DNA of 64,000 nucleotides. Origin: Thermoleophilia bacterium (lineage in GTDB: Bacteria; Actinomycetota; Thermoleophilia; Gaiellales; Gaiellaceae). Position numbers and translations under genes: made by a program. The notes under the pieces are model-generated. The model was not told where the DNA came from, did no database searches, and saw only the letters and a program-made list of their open reading frames with translations. Positions 1-8,854 of this stretch are shown here, piece after piece; within the stretch, counting starts at the first letter, position 1, and every line of letters begins with the position of its first letter. The stretch lies in assembly GCA_020845695.1 (NCBI GenBank), contig JADLFG010000072.1, positions 55,942 to 119,941 on the forward strand, in the 5' to 3' direction.

Positions 1-97
1 TCTCGACGCCCGCCCGCGCCCGCCGCAGGGCGTCAGCGGCGAGCTGCGCCTGCACGAGCGCGAGCCGGCTACCGCGAGAGCCGAGCCGGACGAGCAT
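1..97 (-). CDS. hemC: Porphobilinogen deaminase (HemC), N-terminal part only
   Basis: Only the first 32 residues are in the window; the gene runs off the left edge. It begins with ATG six bases after the hemA stop. The N-terminus MLVRLGSRGSRLALVQAQLA matches the start of porphobilinogen deaminase (family pattern R-x-G-T/S-R-G-S-x-L-A), which polymerises four porphobilinogens into hydroxymethylbilane. Position directly after hemA on the same strand fits a hemA-hemC order. No catalytic residue is visible in this piece. Confidence 0.8.
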   Translation of the reverse strand, partial: MLVRLGSRGSRLALVQAQLAADALRRARAGVE

Positions 98-103
98 CGC
101 GGC

Positions 104-1372
104 TCACGGCCTGTCGTCCCGGAGATCGAACAGGTAGCGCAGGGCGTCGGCGCGGGCGGCGCCGTCGGGCGCGGTCGCCGCCTCCTTCAGGCGCACGGTG
201 GGAGCGTGCAGGAGCTTGTTCACGATCTGCGCCGTGAGCGACTCGACGGCGGTCAGCTCGCGCGGGCTCAGCCCGGTGAGGCGGGCGCGGGCGCGGGCGA
301 GCTCGGCGATCCGGATCTCCTCGGCCCGCCGGCGCAGACCGGCGATGGCCGGCACCACGTCCAGCGTGCGCTGCCAGGCGTCGAAGGCCTCGGCCTCCTC
401 GCGGACGATCGCCTCGGCGCGGGCGGCCTCCTCGCGGCGGCCGGCGACGCTCTCGGCCACGACGCGCTCGAGATCGTCGATGTCGTACAGGTAGCAGCCG
501 TCGAGCTCGTTGATGGCCGGGTCGAGATCGCGCGGGACGGCGATGTCGATGAAGAAGACCGGGCGGCCCCGGCGGCCGCGCAGCGCCCGCTCGACTCGCT
601 CGGCCGTGAGCACGAGCCCGCGCGACCCGGTCGAGGCAATCACGACGTCGGCGCCCGCGAGCTCGGACTCGATCGAGTCGAGCCCGACGGCCCGGCCGCC
701 GTGGCGCTCCGCCAGCGACCGCGCGCGCTCCGGGGAGCGGTTCGCGACCACGAGGCCGCCGACGCCGCGGGCGAGCAGGTTCGCGGCGGCCAGCTCGGCC
801 ATCTTCCCGGCCCCGACGAGCAGCACCGTGCACGAGCCGAGATCGTCGAAGACCCGGGCGGCGAGCCCCGCCGCCGCCGACGACACGGAGGCCGGGTTCT
901 CCGCGATCGCGGTCTCGTGCCTGACCCGCTTGCCGGCGTGCCGCGCCTGCCGGAACAGCCGGTGGAGAACGGGCCCGGCGGCGCCGTGGCGATCGGCCGC
1001 CTCGAACGCCGCGCGAACCTGGCCGAGGATCTGCGACTCGCCGGGCACCATCGAGTCGAGACCGGCCGCCACCCGGAACAGATGGAGCGCGGCCCCCACG
1101 TCGGTCTTGGCGTAGAGCGCCGGCTCGAGCTCCGCCCGGTCGAGCCCAGAGAGCTGCTCGAGCTCGGCGCGCGCGCGGTCGCGCGCGCGGTCGGCGTCGG
1201 CGTGAGCGAGGTACAGGCAGACGCGGTTGCACGTTGCCAGCGCGACCGCCTCGCCACCGCCGGCCGCCAGGCTCGCGGCCAGGGCCCCCGCCCCGGCGGC
1301 GTCGAAGGCGAGTCGCTCGCGCAGCTCGACGGGGGCATGGTGGTGGGAGGTGCCGACGAGAACCAGGTGCAT
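104..1372 (-). CDS. hemA: Glutamyl-tRNA reductase
   Basis: A 422-residue protein, normal family length. It reduces glutamyl-tRNA(Glu) to glutamate-1-semialdehyde, the first step of C5-pathway tetrapyrrole synthesis. The N-terminus has the GTSHHHAPVELRERL signature, and the catalytic cysteine lies in ATCNRV (C48). A Rossmann NADPH site (VLLVGAGKMAELAA) sits near residue 170. The C-terminus carries the helical dimerisation region. The start is placed at ATG 1372, which overlaps the TGA of the upstream ccsA/hemX gene by one base; a longer upstream reading frame exists but would overlap that gene entirely. Confidence 0.97.
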   Translation of the reverse strand: MHLVLVGTSHHHAPVELRERLAFDAAGAGALAASLAAGGGEAVALATCNRVCLYLAHADADRARDRARAELEQLSGLDRAELEPALYAKTDVGAALHLFRVAAGLDSMVPGESQILGQVRAAFEAADRHGAAGPVLHRLFRQARHAGKRVRHETAIAENPASVSSAAAGLAARVFDDLGSCTVLLVGAGKMAELAAANLLARGVGGLVVANRSPERARSLAERHGGRAVGLDSIESELAGADVVIASTGSRGLVLTAERVERALRGRRGRPVFFIDIAVPRDLDPAINELDGCYLYDIDDLERVVAESVAGRREEAARAEAIVREEAEAFDAWQRTLDVVPAIAGLRRRAEEIRIAELARARARLTGLSPRELTAVESLTAQIVNKLLHAPTVRLKEAATAPDGAARADALRYLFDLRDDRP

Positions 1373-2169
1373 CAGAAGTGGGCGATCGGGATCGAGCCGA
1401 GCCGGACCGCGAGCACGAGCAGGAAGCCGGCCAGAGCGAGGTGAGCGGTGCGCCGCCCCCGCCAGCCGGCCTCGTAGCGCAGGACGAGGAACGCGGCATA
1501 GACGAGCCAGGTGAAGAACGTGACCGCCATGATCGCGTCGACGCCGCCCCCGGCCGAGCCAAGCCGGGCGAGCCCGACGCCGACGCCGAGCGTCAGCGCC
1601 GGCAGCCCGACCGCGATCGTCCGGCCGATCAGGCCGTCGAGCGTCGCGAGCGACGGGGCGCGCACCCGCAGGAGCCCCGGCGAGCGTCGCTTCAGGCGGC
1701 GGTCCTGCCACAGGTAGACGGCGGCGAGAGCCGCTGCCAGCGTGAAGCCCGCGAACGCGCCGGTCACGAGGCCCACGTGCAGGACGAGGAAGGTCGTATC
1801 GAACGCGCTCGACCGTTCCGGTCCCGCACCGCCGGCGAGCCGGGCGAGCACGAACAGGGCCGCCGCGAGCGGCATCACGGCGAGGCCGAGCAGGCGGTAG
1901 GGGGCGCGGCAACCCCAGATCAGGTAGGCGCCGACGCACATCCAGACGAACAGGTTGAGCGACCCGGCCCAGGAGTCCCAGGGGAAGCCCTCGGCGGCTG
2001 CGGCCTGCGCAACGAGGAGCGCCGTCTGGGCGAGCCAGCCGAAGCGCACACCCCAGATCGCGTAGCGGCCGGGGCGGCCGGGGCGAACGCCCTCGCCGAC
2101 GTACGCGACGGCTGCCTCCGCGTACCCGGCCAGCGCCGGCCAGAAGAGCAGGAGCGCGAGCTCGCCCAT
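1372..2169 (-). CDS. ccsA: CcsA/HemX-type cytochrome c assembly membrane protein
   Basis: A 265-residue polytopic membrane protein of the cytochrome c assembly (CcsA/HemX) family, with about eight hydrophobic segments. Conserved elements include a membrane histidine (H131, in VLHVGLVTGAFAGF), the following VYLWQDRRLKRR loop, and TWLVYAAFLVLR (220-231). I do not see a full WWD heme-handling motif, which leans towards HemX. It sits between ccmC/ccmD and hemA, with TGATG overlaps on both sides. A HemX next to HemA recalls the Bacillus hemA-hemX-hemC arrangement. Either heme delivery for cytochrome c or control of HemA is possible; the sequence does not decide. Confidence 0.8.
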   Translation of the reverse strand: MGELALLLFWPALAGYAEAAVAYVGEGVRPGRPGRYAIWGVRFGWLAQTALLVAQAAAAEGFPWDSWAGSLNLFVWMCVGAYLIWGCRAPYRLLGLAVMPLAAALFVLARLAGGAGPERSSAFDTTFLVLHVGLVTGAFAGFTLAAALAAVYLWQDRRLKRRSPGLLRVRAPSLATLDGLIGRTIAVGLPALTLGVGVGLARLGSAGGGVDAIMAVTFFTWLVYAAFLVLRYEAGWRGRRTAHLALAGFLLVLAVRLGSIPIAHF

Positions 2170-2357
2170 CAGCCGGCGCGAGTGCGCTCGCCGCCAGACT
2201 CGGCCGCTGGCCGCTCGCGCGCGCCAGCGAGCTCCGCGAGCTCCCGCACCTCGCGCTCGAGCCGGGACATCCGGAACGAGTAGATGACGACGTACAGGAG
2301 CACGACGCCGAGGACGACGAGGTACGCGGCGGTAACGTACTTCTCGGCGGTCGTCAC
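2169..2357 (-). CDS. ccmD: Small single-span CcmD-like protein
   Basis: A 62-residue protein starting at GTG 2357. It has one transmembrane helix (about residues 8-27, TAAYLVVLGVVLLYVVIYS) followed by a charged, mainly acidic tail. Size, topology and place between ccmC and a CcsA protein match CcmD, the small partner of the CcmABC heme exporter. CcmD is too short for firm sequence homology, so the call rests on topology and context. It overlaps ccmC upstream (GTGA) and ccsA downstream (TGATG). Confidence 0.7.
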   Translation of the reverse strand: MTTAEKYVTAAYLVVLGVVLLYVVIYSFRMSRLEREVRELAELAGARERPAAESGGERTRAG

Positions 2358-3043
2358 GCGAGCGCCCTCCTCAGCTCCCGCAGGCGCGAGTCGAGGCGCT
2401 TGCCGGCAAGCTCGGTCTGGTAGAGCGCGCAGGCCAGCGCGATCTGGCCGGCGAGCGAGAGGCAGAAGACGAGGAACATCGAACCGGCCATCTGCGGCCC
2501 CTCGCGCGTGAATACGACGGGATGGATGAAGTTCTCGGCGAGCCGGATCGCGAGGAAGCTGACGGGGATCAAGACGACGCCGAAGAGCGCGTACACCGCC
2601 GACATCCGCGCCCGCCGCGCGCCCGGGTCGACGGAGTAGCGGAGCATGAAGTAGGCGGAGTAGAACAGGAAGAGGATCAGGAAGAGGACGAGTTGACGCT
2701 CGCTCCAAGACCACCAGACTCCCCAGGAGATTCTCGCCCAGATCGTCCCCGTGGCGAGCGTGATCACGCCCCACATGACGCCCATGTGGATGGCCGTGTA
2801 GCTCTCGAGGTCGTAGCGGTCGTCCCCCCGCCAGAGCAGCCGCAGCGCCTTCCAACCGGCCCAGCCGAAGAGCGCGTAGGCCGTCACCGCCGCTGGTACG
2901 TGGATGTAGAAGATCCGCTGGCTGAACCCCTGATCGGCGTCGCCGGGAACCCACCAGAACGAGAGCGCCACGCTCGCGCAGAAGAGCGCACCCGCGGCGA
3001 GCGCCAGGTTGGGACCGAGTCTATTCCGTAACGACGTACTCAA
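2354..3043 (-). CDS. ccmC: Cytochrome c maturation heme-handling protein CcmC
   Basis: Membrane protein of about 229 residues with six hydrophobic segments. The tryptophan-rich signature WGVWWSW (about 107-113) is flanked by two candidate heme-ligand histidines, H48 (FYIHVP) and H174 (ENFIHP). CcmC presents heme for attachment to CcmE. The start is uncertain: TTG at 3043 gives a short overlap with ccmB, and another TTG at 3067 would add eight residues. It is part of the overlapping ccmA-ccmB-ccmC-ccmD-ccsA-hemA run. Confidence 0.92.
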   Translation of the reverse strand: MSTSLRNRLGPNLALAAGALFCASVALSFWWVPGDADQGFSQRIFYIHVPAAVTAYALFGWAGWKALRLLWRGDDRYDLESYTAIHMGVMWGVITLATGTIWARISWGVWWSWSERQLVLFLILFLFYSAYFMLRYSVDPGARRARMSAVYALFGVVLIPVSFLAIRLAENFIHPVVFTREGPQMAGSMFLVFCLSLAGQIALACALYQTELAGKRLDSRLRELRRALA

Positions 3044-3668
3044 AGGATGCCCAGGAGATGATCGCAAAGATCCCGTCGTAGAGGCCGAGGAAGGCGAGGA
3101 AGCGGCTGGGATCGTCGGTCACGGACGCGCCGACGCCGCCGACCACGATCGGGATCGCGAGCGGCAGGAACAGAAGCGGCAGGAGGAGCTCGCGCGTACG
3201 ACTGGCCGCTGCGATCGCCGACAGCAGGCAGCCGACGGCCGCGATCCCGAGATCGGCGAGCACGAGCGCCGCGACTGTCGCCGCATCCACCCCGGTGAAG
3301 AACAGCGCGAACGCCGGCACGGCGATCAGTTCCACGATCACGAGGAAGACGACCACGGAGAGCGTCTTCGCAAGCCAGATCGCGCTGCGGTCGCAGGGCG
3401 TCAGGACAAGCCCGTCGAGAAGCCCCTGCTCCCGCTCGGCGACGAACGCGCGCGTTAGCCCGAGCAGCGCAGTGAACAGCACCGCCACCCACAGGAGCCC
3501 CTTCGCGACTCGCTCGGACTCCCCCACCGTCGCGGGCAAGGCGAAATGGAAGACAACGAGCGCCGAGACGACGAAGAGGAGCATCGCGGGCAGCGTCTCT
3601 CGCGTGCGCAGCTCGAGCAGGAGATCCTTGCGGGCGAGCGCGGCGACGTCCTGGACGTACCCGGTCAC
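3021..3668 (-). CDS. ccmB: Heme exporter permease CcmB
   Basis: A 215-residue integral membrane protein with six predicted helices, the usual CcmB length. It carries the early cytoplasmic signature LARKDLLLELRTRE and the TREREQG-like loop FVAEREQGLLDGLVLTP. With CcmA it forms the ABC-type part of the cytochrome c maturation system. It starts at GTG 3668 and overlaps the ccmA stop by four bases (GTGA). An in-frame upstream extension exists but runs through ccmA. Confidence 0.93.
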   Translation of the reverse strand: MTGYVQDVAALARKDLLLELRTRETLPAMLLFVVSALVVFHFALPATVGESERVAKGLLWVAVLFTALLGLTRAFVAEREQGLLDGLVLTPCDRSAIWLAKTLSVVVFLVIVELIAVPAFALFFTGVDAATVAALVLADLGIAAVGCLLSAIAAASRTRELLLPLLFLPLAIPIVVGGVGASVTDDPSRFLAFLGLYDGIFAIISWASFEYVVTE

Positions 3669-4249
3669 GTCAGCTCGAGCCGCACGGTCGCGAGCGTCGC
3701 GACGCGCTCGGGCTGATGGGAGGAGACGACGAGCGTGCGCGACCGGGCAAGCTCCTCGAGCTCGCCGTCGAGGAGGTCGGTCCCCTCGCGGTCGAGGCCG
3801 GCGAACGGCTCGTCCAGGAGCAGCAGGTCGGGGTCGTGGAGCAGCGCCCGGCACAGAGCGAGACGCTGGCGCATCCCCTGGGAGTAGGTGGCGACGCGCT
3901 GGCGGCGCACGTCCCAGAGGCCGAACCGCTCGAGCAGCATCCCGATGCGCTCCCGGCGCTCGGAAATCCGGTAGAGACGGCCGTAGAGCTCGAGGTTCTC
4001 GAGCGCGGTCAGTTCCCGATACGCGAGCGGCTCGTGGCCCACGAAGCCGATCGCCGAGCGTTCCACCGCCAGCTCGAGCTCGCCGGCCGAGGGCGCGAGC
4101 AAGCCGGCGAGGAGCCGCAGCAGGGTGCTCTTGCCCGAGCCGTTGCGGCCGGTCACGAGCAAGAAGCCACCGGCGGGGACGTCGAGGTCGACGCGATCGA
4201 GCACGTCGCGCTCGCCGAAGCGTTTCGTCAGCGCGCGGGCCCTGATCAC
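3665..4249 (-). CDS. ccmA: Cytochrome c maturation ATP-binding protein CcmA
   Basis: A 194-residue ABC ATPase. Walker A is GRNGSGKST (34-42), the signature region is YSQGMRQRLALCRAL, Walker B is DLLLLDEPFAGLD, and a switch histidine lies in SSHQPE. It pairs with CcmB and CcmC to drive heme handling for c-type cytochromes. It starts at GTG 4249, overlapping the end of the ubiA gene by GTGA. Compact size is typical for CcmA. Confidence 0.94.
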   Translation of the reverse strand: MIRARALTKRFGERDVLDRVDLDVPAGGFLLVTGRNGSGKSTLLRLLAGLLAPSAGELELAVERSAIGFVGHEPLAYRELTALENLELYGRLYRISERRERIGMLLERFGLWDVRRQRVATYSQGMRQRLALCRALLHDPDLLLLDEPFAGLDREGTDLLDGELEELARSRTLVVSSHQPERVATLATVRLELT

Positions 4250-5127
4250 CGGCCGAGCACGTCCCCGAGCACGAGCGCGAAGAAGGCGACGCTGATCACC
4301 CCGTTCATGGTGAAGAACGCCGTGTCGAGCCGGCGCCAGTCCCGTGGCGAGACGAGCGACTGCTCGTAGGCGAGCAGCGCCGCCACCGCCGCCACGCCCG
4401 CCCAGTAGAGCGCGCCGGCCGGGAGCCCCAGACCCGCCGCCACGAGCAGGGCAACGGCGCCGGCGTGGCACGCCCGGGAGCTCCGGAAGGCCGCTCGCAC
4501 CCCGAAGCGAGCCGGTAGGGAGTGCAGCCGCTGCGCGCGATCGACCTCGAGATCGAAGAGCGCGTAGAGGATGTCGAAGCCGGCGATCCAGAGGGCAACC
4601 GCGCCGCCGAGCGCCCACGCCTGCCACGGCAGCGTGTTCTCGACCGCCGCCCAGGCGCCCACGGGAGCGAGCCCGTCGACCAGGCCGAGCCAGAAGTGGC
4701 AAAGCCAGGTGAAGCGCTTCAGGTAGGGGTAGACGACGAACGCGACGACCGGGATCGGCCACAGCCAGCGCACGATCGGCTCGAGCTGGTAGACGGCGAC
4801 GAGGAAGAGCGCGAGCGAGGCGGCGGCGAGCGCGAGCACGTGCCCGGGACGTAGCGCGCCGCGCGGCAGCTCCCGTCCGGCGGTGCGCGGGTTACGGGCG
4901 TCGATGCCCGCGTCGATCAGCCGGTTCAGCGCCATCGCCAGGGTGCGCGCGCCGGCCATCGCGGCGGTCAGCCAGACGAGCTGGCCGGCGCTCGGGACCC
5001 CGTCCAGGGCGAGCAGAGCGCCCACGTACGCGAAGGGAAGCGCGAACAGCGTGTGCTCGAGCTTGACGAGCGAGGCAAAAAGCTTCGGATAGCGAAATAT
5101 CCGGGTGGCGCCCGGGGTCGCGCTCAC
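4246..5127 (-). CDS. UbiA-family aromatic prenyltransferase (menaquinone type)
   Basis: A 293-residue membrane prenyltransferase. Both Asp-rich Mg-diphosphate motifs are visible: NRLIDAGIDARNPRT and, in the second half, DLEVDRAQRLHSLP. Family members attach a polyprenyl chain to an aromatic acid. In an actinobacterial setting next to cytochrome maturation genes, the futalosine-pathway enzyme MqnP or a 4-hydroxybenzoate-type transferase is most likely (inference). Starts at GTG 5127, overlapping the mog stop by GTGA. Confidence 0.88.
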   Translation of the reverse strand: MSATPGATRIFRYPKLFASLVKLEHTLFALPFAYVGALLALDGVPSAGQLVWLTAAMAGARTLAMALNRLIDAGIDARNPRTAGRELPRGALRPGHVLALAAASLALFLVAVYQLEPIVRWLWPIPVVAFVVYPYLKRFTWLCHFWLGLVDGLAPVGAWAAVENTLPWQAWALGGAVALWIAGFDILYALFDLEVDRAQRLHSLPARFGVRAAFRSSRACHAGAVALLVAAGLGLPAGALYWAGVAAVAALLAYEQSLVSPRDWRRLDTAFFTMNGVISVAFFALVLGDVLGR

Positions 5128-5603
5128 GTTTGCCGGTGAGCCGTCGGCGCGTCCGCGAGCAGCTCGACTGCGTGAGCGAGCGCGGGGCGGAGCAGCTCGA
5201 ACCCGTCGCGGCACCCGCCCGGGGAGCCGGGCAGGTTGACGACCAGCGTCCGGCCGACCAGGCCGGCCGCCGCGCGGGAGAGCAGCCCGTGCGGCGTCCT
5301 CGCGATCGCGTCGGCCCGCAGCGCCTCCGGAATGCCCGGCACGACGCGCTCGACGACGTCGAGCGTCGCCTCGGGCGTCACGTCCCGCGGCGCGACACCC
5401 GTCCCGCCCGTCGTCAGCACCACCTCGTTCCCACCCGCGAGCTCCCGGAGCGCCGTCGCGATCTCGGCGCGCTCGTCGGGAACGACCCGCCGCTCGACCG
5501 TGAAGCCCTCGCCGGCGAGCAGCTCCGCGAGCAGGTCGCCGCTGCGATCCGCTCGGGTGCCGTGGTGGACGCCGTCGGAGATCGTGAGCACGGCCGCCCT
5601 CAC
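5124..5603 (-). CDS. mog: MogA/MoaB-family molybdopterin adenylyltransferase
   Basis: A 159-residue MoCF-fold protein. The molybdopterin-binding glycine loop is [17 protein letters not shown], and the NLPGSPGGC motif lies near residue 125. It adenylylates molybdopterin before metal insertion by MoeA. It overlaps moaC upstream (four bases) and ubiA downstream, so molybdenum cofactor and quinone genes share this operon. Whether it is MogA-like or the MoaB paralogue cannot be told from sequence alone. Confidence 0.9.
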   Translation of the reverse strand: MRAAVLTISDGVHHGTRADRSGDLLAELLAGEGFTVERRVVPDERAEIATALRELAGGNEVVLTTGGTGVAPRDVTPEATLDVVERVVPGIPEALRADAIARTPHGLLSRAAAGLVGRTLVVNLPGSPGGCRDGFELLRPALAHAVELLADAPTAHRQT

Positions 5604-6058
5604 CCGGCCGGCTCCTTCGTCTTCTCGAGCAGGCGGACGCCTTCGATCGCCATGCCCTTGTCGATCGCCTTGGCCATGTCGTAGACGGTCAGGGCGGCGA
5701 CGGACGCCGCCGTGAGCGCCTCCATCTCGACCCCGGTCTGGGCGGTCGTCTCGGCGGTCGCTGTGATCCGCACCTCGGCCTCTCCGACCACGAGCTCCAC
5801 GCCGGCGACGGTCAACGGCAACGGGTGGCAGAGCGGGATCAGCTCCGCGGTGCGCTTCGCGGCCATGATCCCGGCGAGCTGGGCGGTCGCGAGCGCATCG
5901 CCCTTCGGGAGGTCGCGCAAGCGGCTCGCGGTCTCGGAACGCATCCGCACGGAAGCGACGGCGACGGCACGGCGGCGCGAGAGCGGCTTCGCGCCCACAT
6001 CGACCATCCGCACCGAGCCCGCCTCATCGACGTGGGTCAGCGGATTCTCGCTGCTCAC
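5600..6058 (-). CDS. moaC: Cyclic pyranopterin monophosphate synthase
   Basis: A 152-residue protein of normal MoaC length. It opens with [16 protein letters not shown] and contains the conserved [21 protein letters not shown] and [11 protein letters not shown] blocks that form the active site. MoaC makes cyclic pyranopterin monophosphate together with MoaA. No moaA is in the window. Starts at GTG 6058, overlapping the otsA stop by GTGA. Confidence 0.96.
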   Translation of the reverse strand: MSSENPLTHVDEAGSVRMVDVGAKPLSRRRAVAVASVRMRSETASRLRDLPKGDALATAQLAGIMAAKRTAELIPLCHPLPLTVAGVELVVGEAEVRITATAETTAQTGVEMEALTAASVAALTVYDMAKAIDKGMAIEGVRLLEKTKEPAG

Positions 6059-7539
6059 GGCGGGATTCTACCGGCACGCGAGCCGACCGCCGCGTCGAGC
6101 GCCTCGAGCTGCCCGCGCGTCCACGCGGCGATGTCATGCTCCGCCACGTGGTGGCGGATCGCATCGGCCCGCGCTCGCCGCTCCGCCACCGGCATGCTCA
6201 AGGCCTCGTGCAACGCCTCGGCCTGGCCGGCGACATCGAACGGGTTGACCGTGACGACCCACGCGCCGAGCTCCTCGTGGACGCCGGCGTTCTCCGAGAG
6301 CACGACCACGCCCGAGCGCTCGTTCACGAGCGGTGCCTCCTTCGCGACGAGGTTGAGCCCGTCGAAGATCGGGTTCACGAGCAGGACGTCGTACTGCTTG
6401 TAGGCGGCCACGGCCTGGGGGAAGTTGTCCCCTACCTGGAGGTCGAGCGGCCGCCAGCCCGCGCGCCCGAAGCGGCCGTTCCGGGCGCGCGCGGCCCGCT
6501 CGACCGCGGCCAGGTGCTCCGCGTACTCGGGAATGGCCTGGCGCGACGGGTCGAGCAGCGCCAGCATCCCGACGCGGCCGTGCAGCTCCGGATGCGCCTC
6601 CAGGTACAGCTCGAACGCCCGCAGCCCGCGGACGACGTTCTTGGCCGGATCGGTACGATCAACGCGGACGATCAGCAGCTCGGGCCGCGACGCCTCGATC
6701 GCGGTCTCCTCGGCCAGCACGCGCGCGTCCGTCGCCAGCGCGCCGAACTCGGCCGGGTCGACCGAGATCGGGGCGACCAGCGTGCGGGTGATCCGCCCGG
6801 ACGGACCCGCGACCGCGCCTGCGGCCGTCCGCGCATCCGCGAGCTCCTCGCAGCCGCGCAGGAAGCTCCGGCGCCAGCGCTCGGCCTGGAAGCCGACGAG
6901 GTCGTTGGCGAGCAGCCCCTCGAGGAGGCCGGCCCGGATCGGCTCGGGCAGGACGCGCCAGTCGTCGGGATCGGGCCACGGGACGTGGACGAAGTGGGAG
7001 AGGGGGGCGTCGCGGAAGCGGCGCCTGACGAGACCCGGGGCCAGGTAGAGGTGGTAGTCGTGGAACATCACGGTCGCGCCCGGCGTGCGCCGCAGCTCGT
7101 CGCAGACCGCCTCGGCGAAACCCTCGTTGACAGTCACGTACCCGTCCTCCCAGGCCGAGCGCAGCGCGGGATCGAAGCTCGGGGCGCTCGCGAGCGGCCA
7201 CAGGTGGTGATGGACGAACCAGAGCAGCGGGTTCGCGGCGACGTTGTAGAAGCGGTCGTACGCCGCCGGCTCGTGCGCGAGCAGTCGCAACCGGAAGACC
7301 GAGCCGTCGTCGGTCGCCTGCTCGAGCGCCCCGCCGCGGGACTCCCGGACGACCGCCCGATCCTCGTCGGAGAGCGCGCTCGCGACCCACGTCACCTCAT
7401 GCTGGCGGACGAGCGCGCTCAGGGCGGTCACGAGCCCGCCGCTGCCCCTTCTCGCGACCCGCGCACCGGCCCCGTCGCGGGCGAACGTGACCGGGCCGCG
7501 GTTCGAGACGACGATCAGCCGGCGCGGGCGCCCCGCCAC
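6055..7539 (-). CDS. otsA: Alpha,alpha-trehalose-phosphate synthase (GT20)
   Basis: A 494-residue GT-B glycosyltransferase of family 20. It has the N-terminal SNRGPV loop, a glycine-rich GSGGLVTAL segment, the W-x-A/G-x-P type binding region ([12 protein letters not shown]), [21 protein letters not shown] and, late in the protein, the [15 protein letters not shown] donor-site block. It makes trehalose-6-phosphate from a nucleotide glucose and glucose-6-phosphate. No phosphatase (otsB) follows here; the next upstream gene is treT, ten bases away. Confidence 0.93.
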   Translation of the reverse strand: MAGRPRRLIVVSNRGPVTFARDGAGARVARRGSGGLVTALSALVRQHEVTWVASALSDEDRAVVRESRGGALEQATDDGSVFRLRLLAHEPAAYDRFYNVAANPLLWFVHHHLWPLASAPSFDPALRSAWEDGYVTVNEGFAEAVCDELRRTPGATVMFHDYHLYLAPGLVRRRFRDAPLSHFVHVPWPDPDDWRVLPEPIRAGLLEGLLANDLVGFQAERWRRSFLRGCEELADARTAAGAVAGPSGRITRTLVAPISVDPAEFGALATDARVLAEETAIEASRPELLIVRVDRTDPAKNVVRGLRAFELYLEAHPELHGRVGMLALLDPSRQAIPEYAEHLAAVERAARARNGRFGRAGWRPLDLQVGDNFPQAVAAYKQYDVLLVNPIFDGLNLVAKEAPLVNERSGVVVLSENAGVHEELGAWVVTVNPFDVAGQAEALHEALSMPVAERRARADAIRHHVAEHDIAAWTRGQLEALDAAVGSRAGRIPP

Positions 7540-7549
7540 GGGGCCAACG

Positions 7550-8830
7550 CTATCCGGCTTCCCCGACCGTCGCGAGCCGGGTGTCGCCGGCGCCGGTACC
7601 GAGCAGCCGGTTGAAGAGGGCGAGCCAGTCGCGCAGCAGCCGCGGCATCAGGAAGCGATGGCGCACGTCCTCCTTGCCCGCGAGCGCCAGGGTCCCCGCG
7701 CGGGCCGGATCGGCGAGTACCGCCAGACAGGCCTCAGCGCAGCCGCGGGCGGAGTCGACGAGGAAGCCCGTCTCGCCGTCCCGGATCTGCGAGAGGATCC
7801 CGCCCGCGCGTCCGGCGACGACGGGGCGACCCTTCCAGAGCGCCTCGGCGACCGTGAGGCCGAAGCCCTCCCTGATCGACTTCTGGATCACGGCGGCGGA
7901 CGCGACCTGGAACGCGTTCACCTCCACGGAGCCGACGTTGTTCAGGTTCGAGAGGATGAACACATCGGGATCCTCGTCAGCGTAGGCGACGGTCTGGTTG
8001 AAGAACTCCCAGCCTTCCGGATCGTCGTGCGCCATCGAGCCCACCAGCGCGAGCTGCACGTCCGGGCGTTCGGCGCGGACGAGCCGGTAGGCGTCGATCA
8101 CGCCGAGCGGGTCCTTCCAGGGGTCGAAGCGCGAGACCTGGGTGAGCAGGGGGCGATCGACGTCGATCCCGAACTGGTCGACGATGTAGCGGGCGTCCTC
8201 GGGCGAGAGCGCCATGTTCTTCGGAGCCAACGGGTCGATCGCGGGCGGCCAGATGTACGCGGTCGGCAGGCCCGCGGCGGCGGGCACGTACTCGGGCCGG
8301 TGGAAGACGGCGGCGTCGTACGCGCGCAGCCAGGGCGCCAGCACCTCGACGACGGCCGGGTTTGGTGTCGACAGGTCGATATGGCACCGCCAGACCCAGT
8401 GGCGCCCGGCGCTGCGCGCGTGCTCGATCAGCGCGGCCGGCTGGGGATCGTGAACGATCACGAAGTCGTACTCGCCCTCGAGCGCCGCCGCGTTGCGGCG
8501 GTTGTAGAGCCGGTAGGTCTCCACCTGGGCGGCCGTGAGCCCCTCGGGGCTCCCCTGGAGGGCGTTGTGGATCGCCTTGGTGACCTGGAAGAACTCCTCC
8601 TGGCCGCCGATCACCCGCCACTCCACCTCGAGCCCCGCGTCGCGCATCAGCGGCACGAGCGTGTAGTTGATCTCGGCGACCCCGCCGCCGAAGGCGGTGG
8701 CGGAGAGATGGAGCACCCGGCGGCCGCGCAGCGGCTCCGCGAGCGAGCGCAGCTCGCCCGTTAGCGTCGGGCCCACGAGCGTCGCGTAGTCCGAGAGCGA
8801 CTTGTGCCCGACGTTGATCGACTGGAGCAT
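7550..8830 (-). CDS. treT: Trehalose synthase TreT-type (GT4)
   Basis: A 426-residue GT4 glycosyltransferase. It opens with the TreT-like HLSATAFGGGVAEINYTLVP segment, followed by the acceptor-side HDPQPAAL and the C-terminal donor-binding E-x7-E block (SIREGFGLTVAEALWKGRPV). TreT transfers glucose from a nucleotide donor directly to glucose, giving trehalose in one reversible step. It is probably co-transcribed with otsA, giving two trehalose routes in one operon. Confidence 0.88.
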   Translation of the reverse strand: MLQSINVGHKSLSDYATLVGPTLTGELRSLAEPLRGRRVLHLSATAFGGGVAEINYTLVPLMRDAGLEVEWRVIGGQEEFFQVTKAIHNALQGSPEGLTAAQVETYRLYNRRNAAALEGEYDFVIVHDPQPAALIEHARSAGRHWVWRCHIDLSTPNPAVVEVLAPWLRAYDAAVFHRPEYVPAAAGLPTAYIWPPAIDPLAPKNMALSPEDARYIVDQFGIDVDRPLLTQVSRFDPWKDPLGVIDAYRLVRAERPDVQLALVGSMAHDDPEGWEFFNQTVAYADEDPDVFILSNLNNVGSVEVNAFQVASAAVIQKSIREGFGLTVAEALWKGRPVVAGRAGGILSQIRDGETGFLVDSARGCAEACLAVLADPARAGTLALAGKEDVRHRFLMPRLLRDWLALFNRLLGTGAGDTRLATVGEAG

Positions 8831-8854
8831 CGGAGCGGCCAGGATAGCGGCGGC

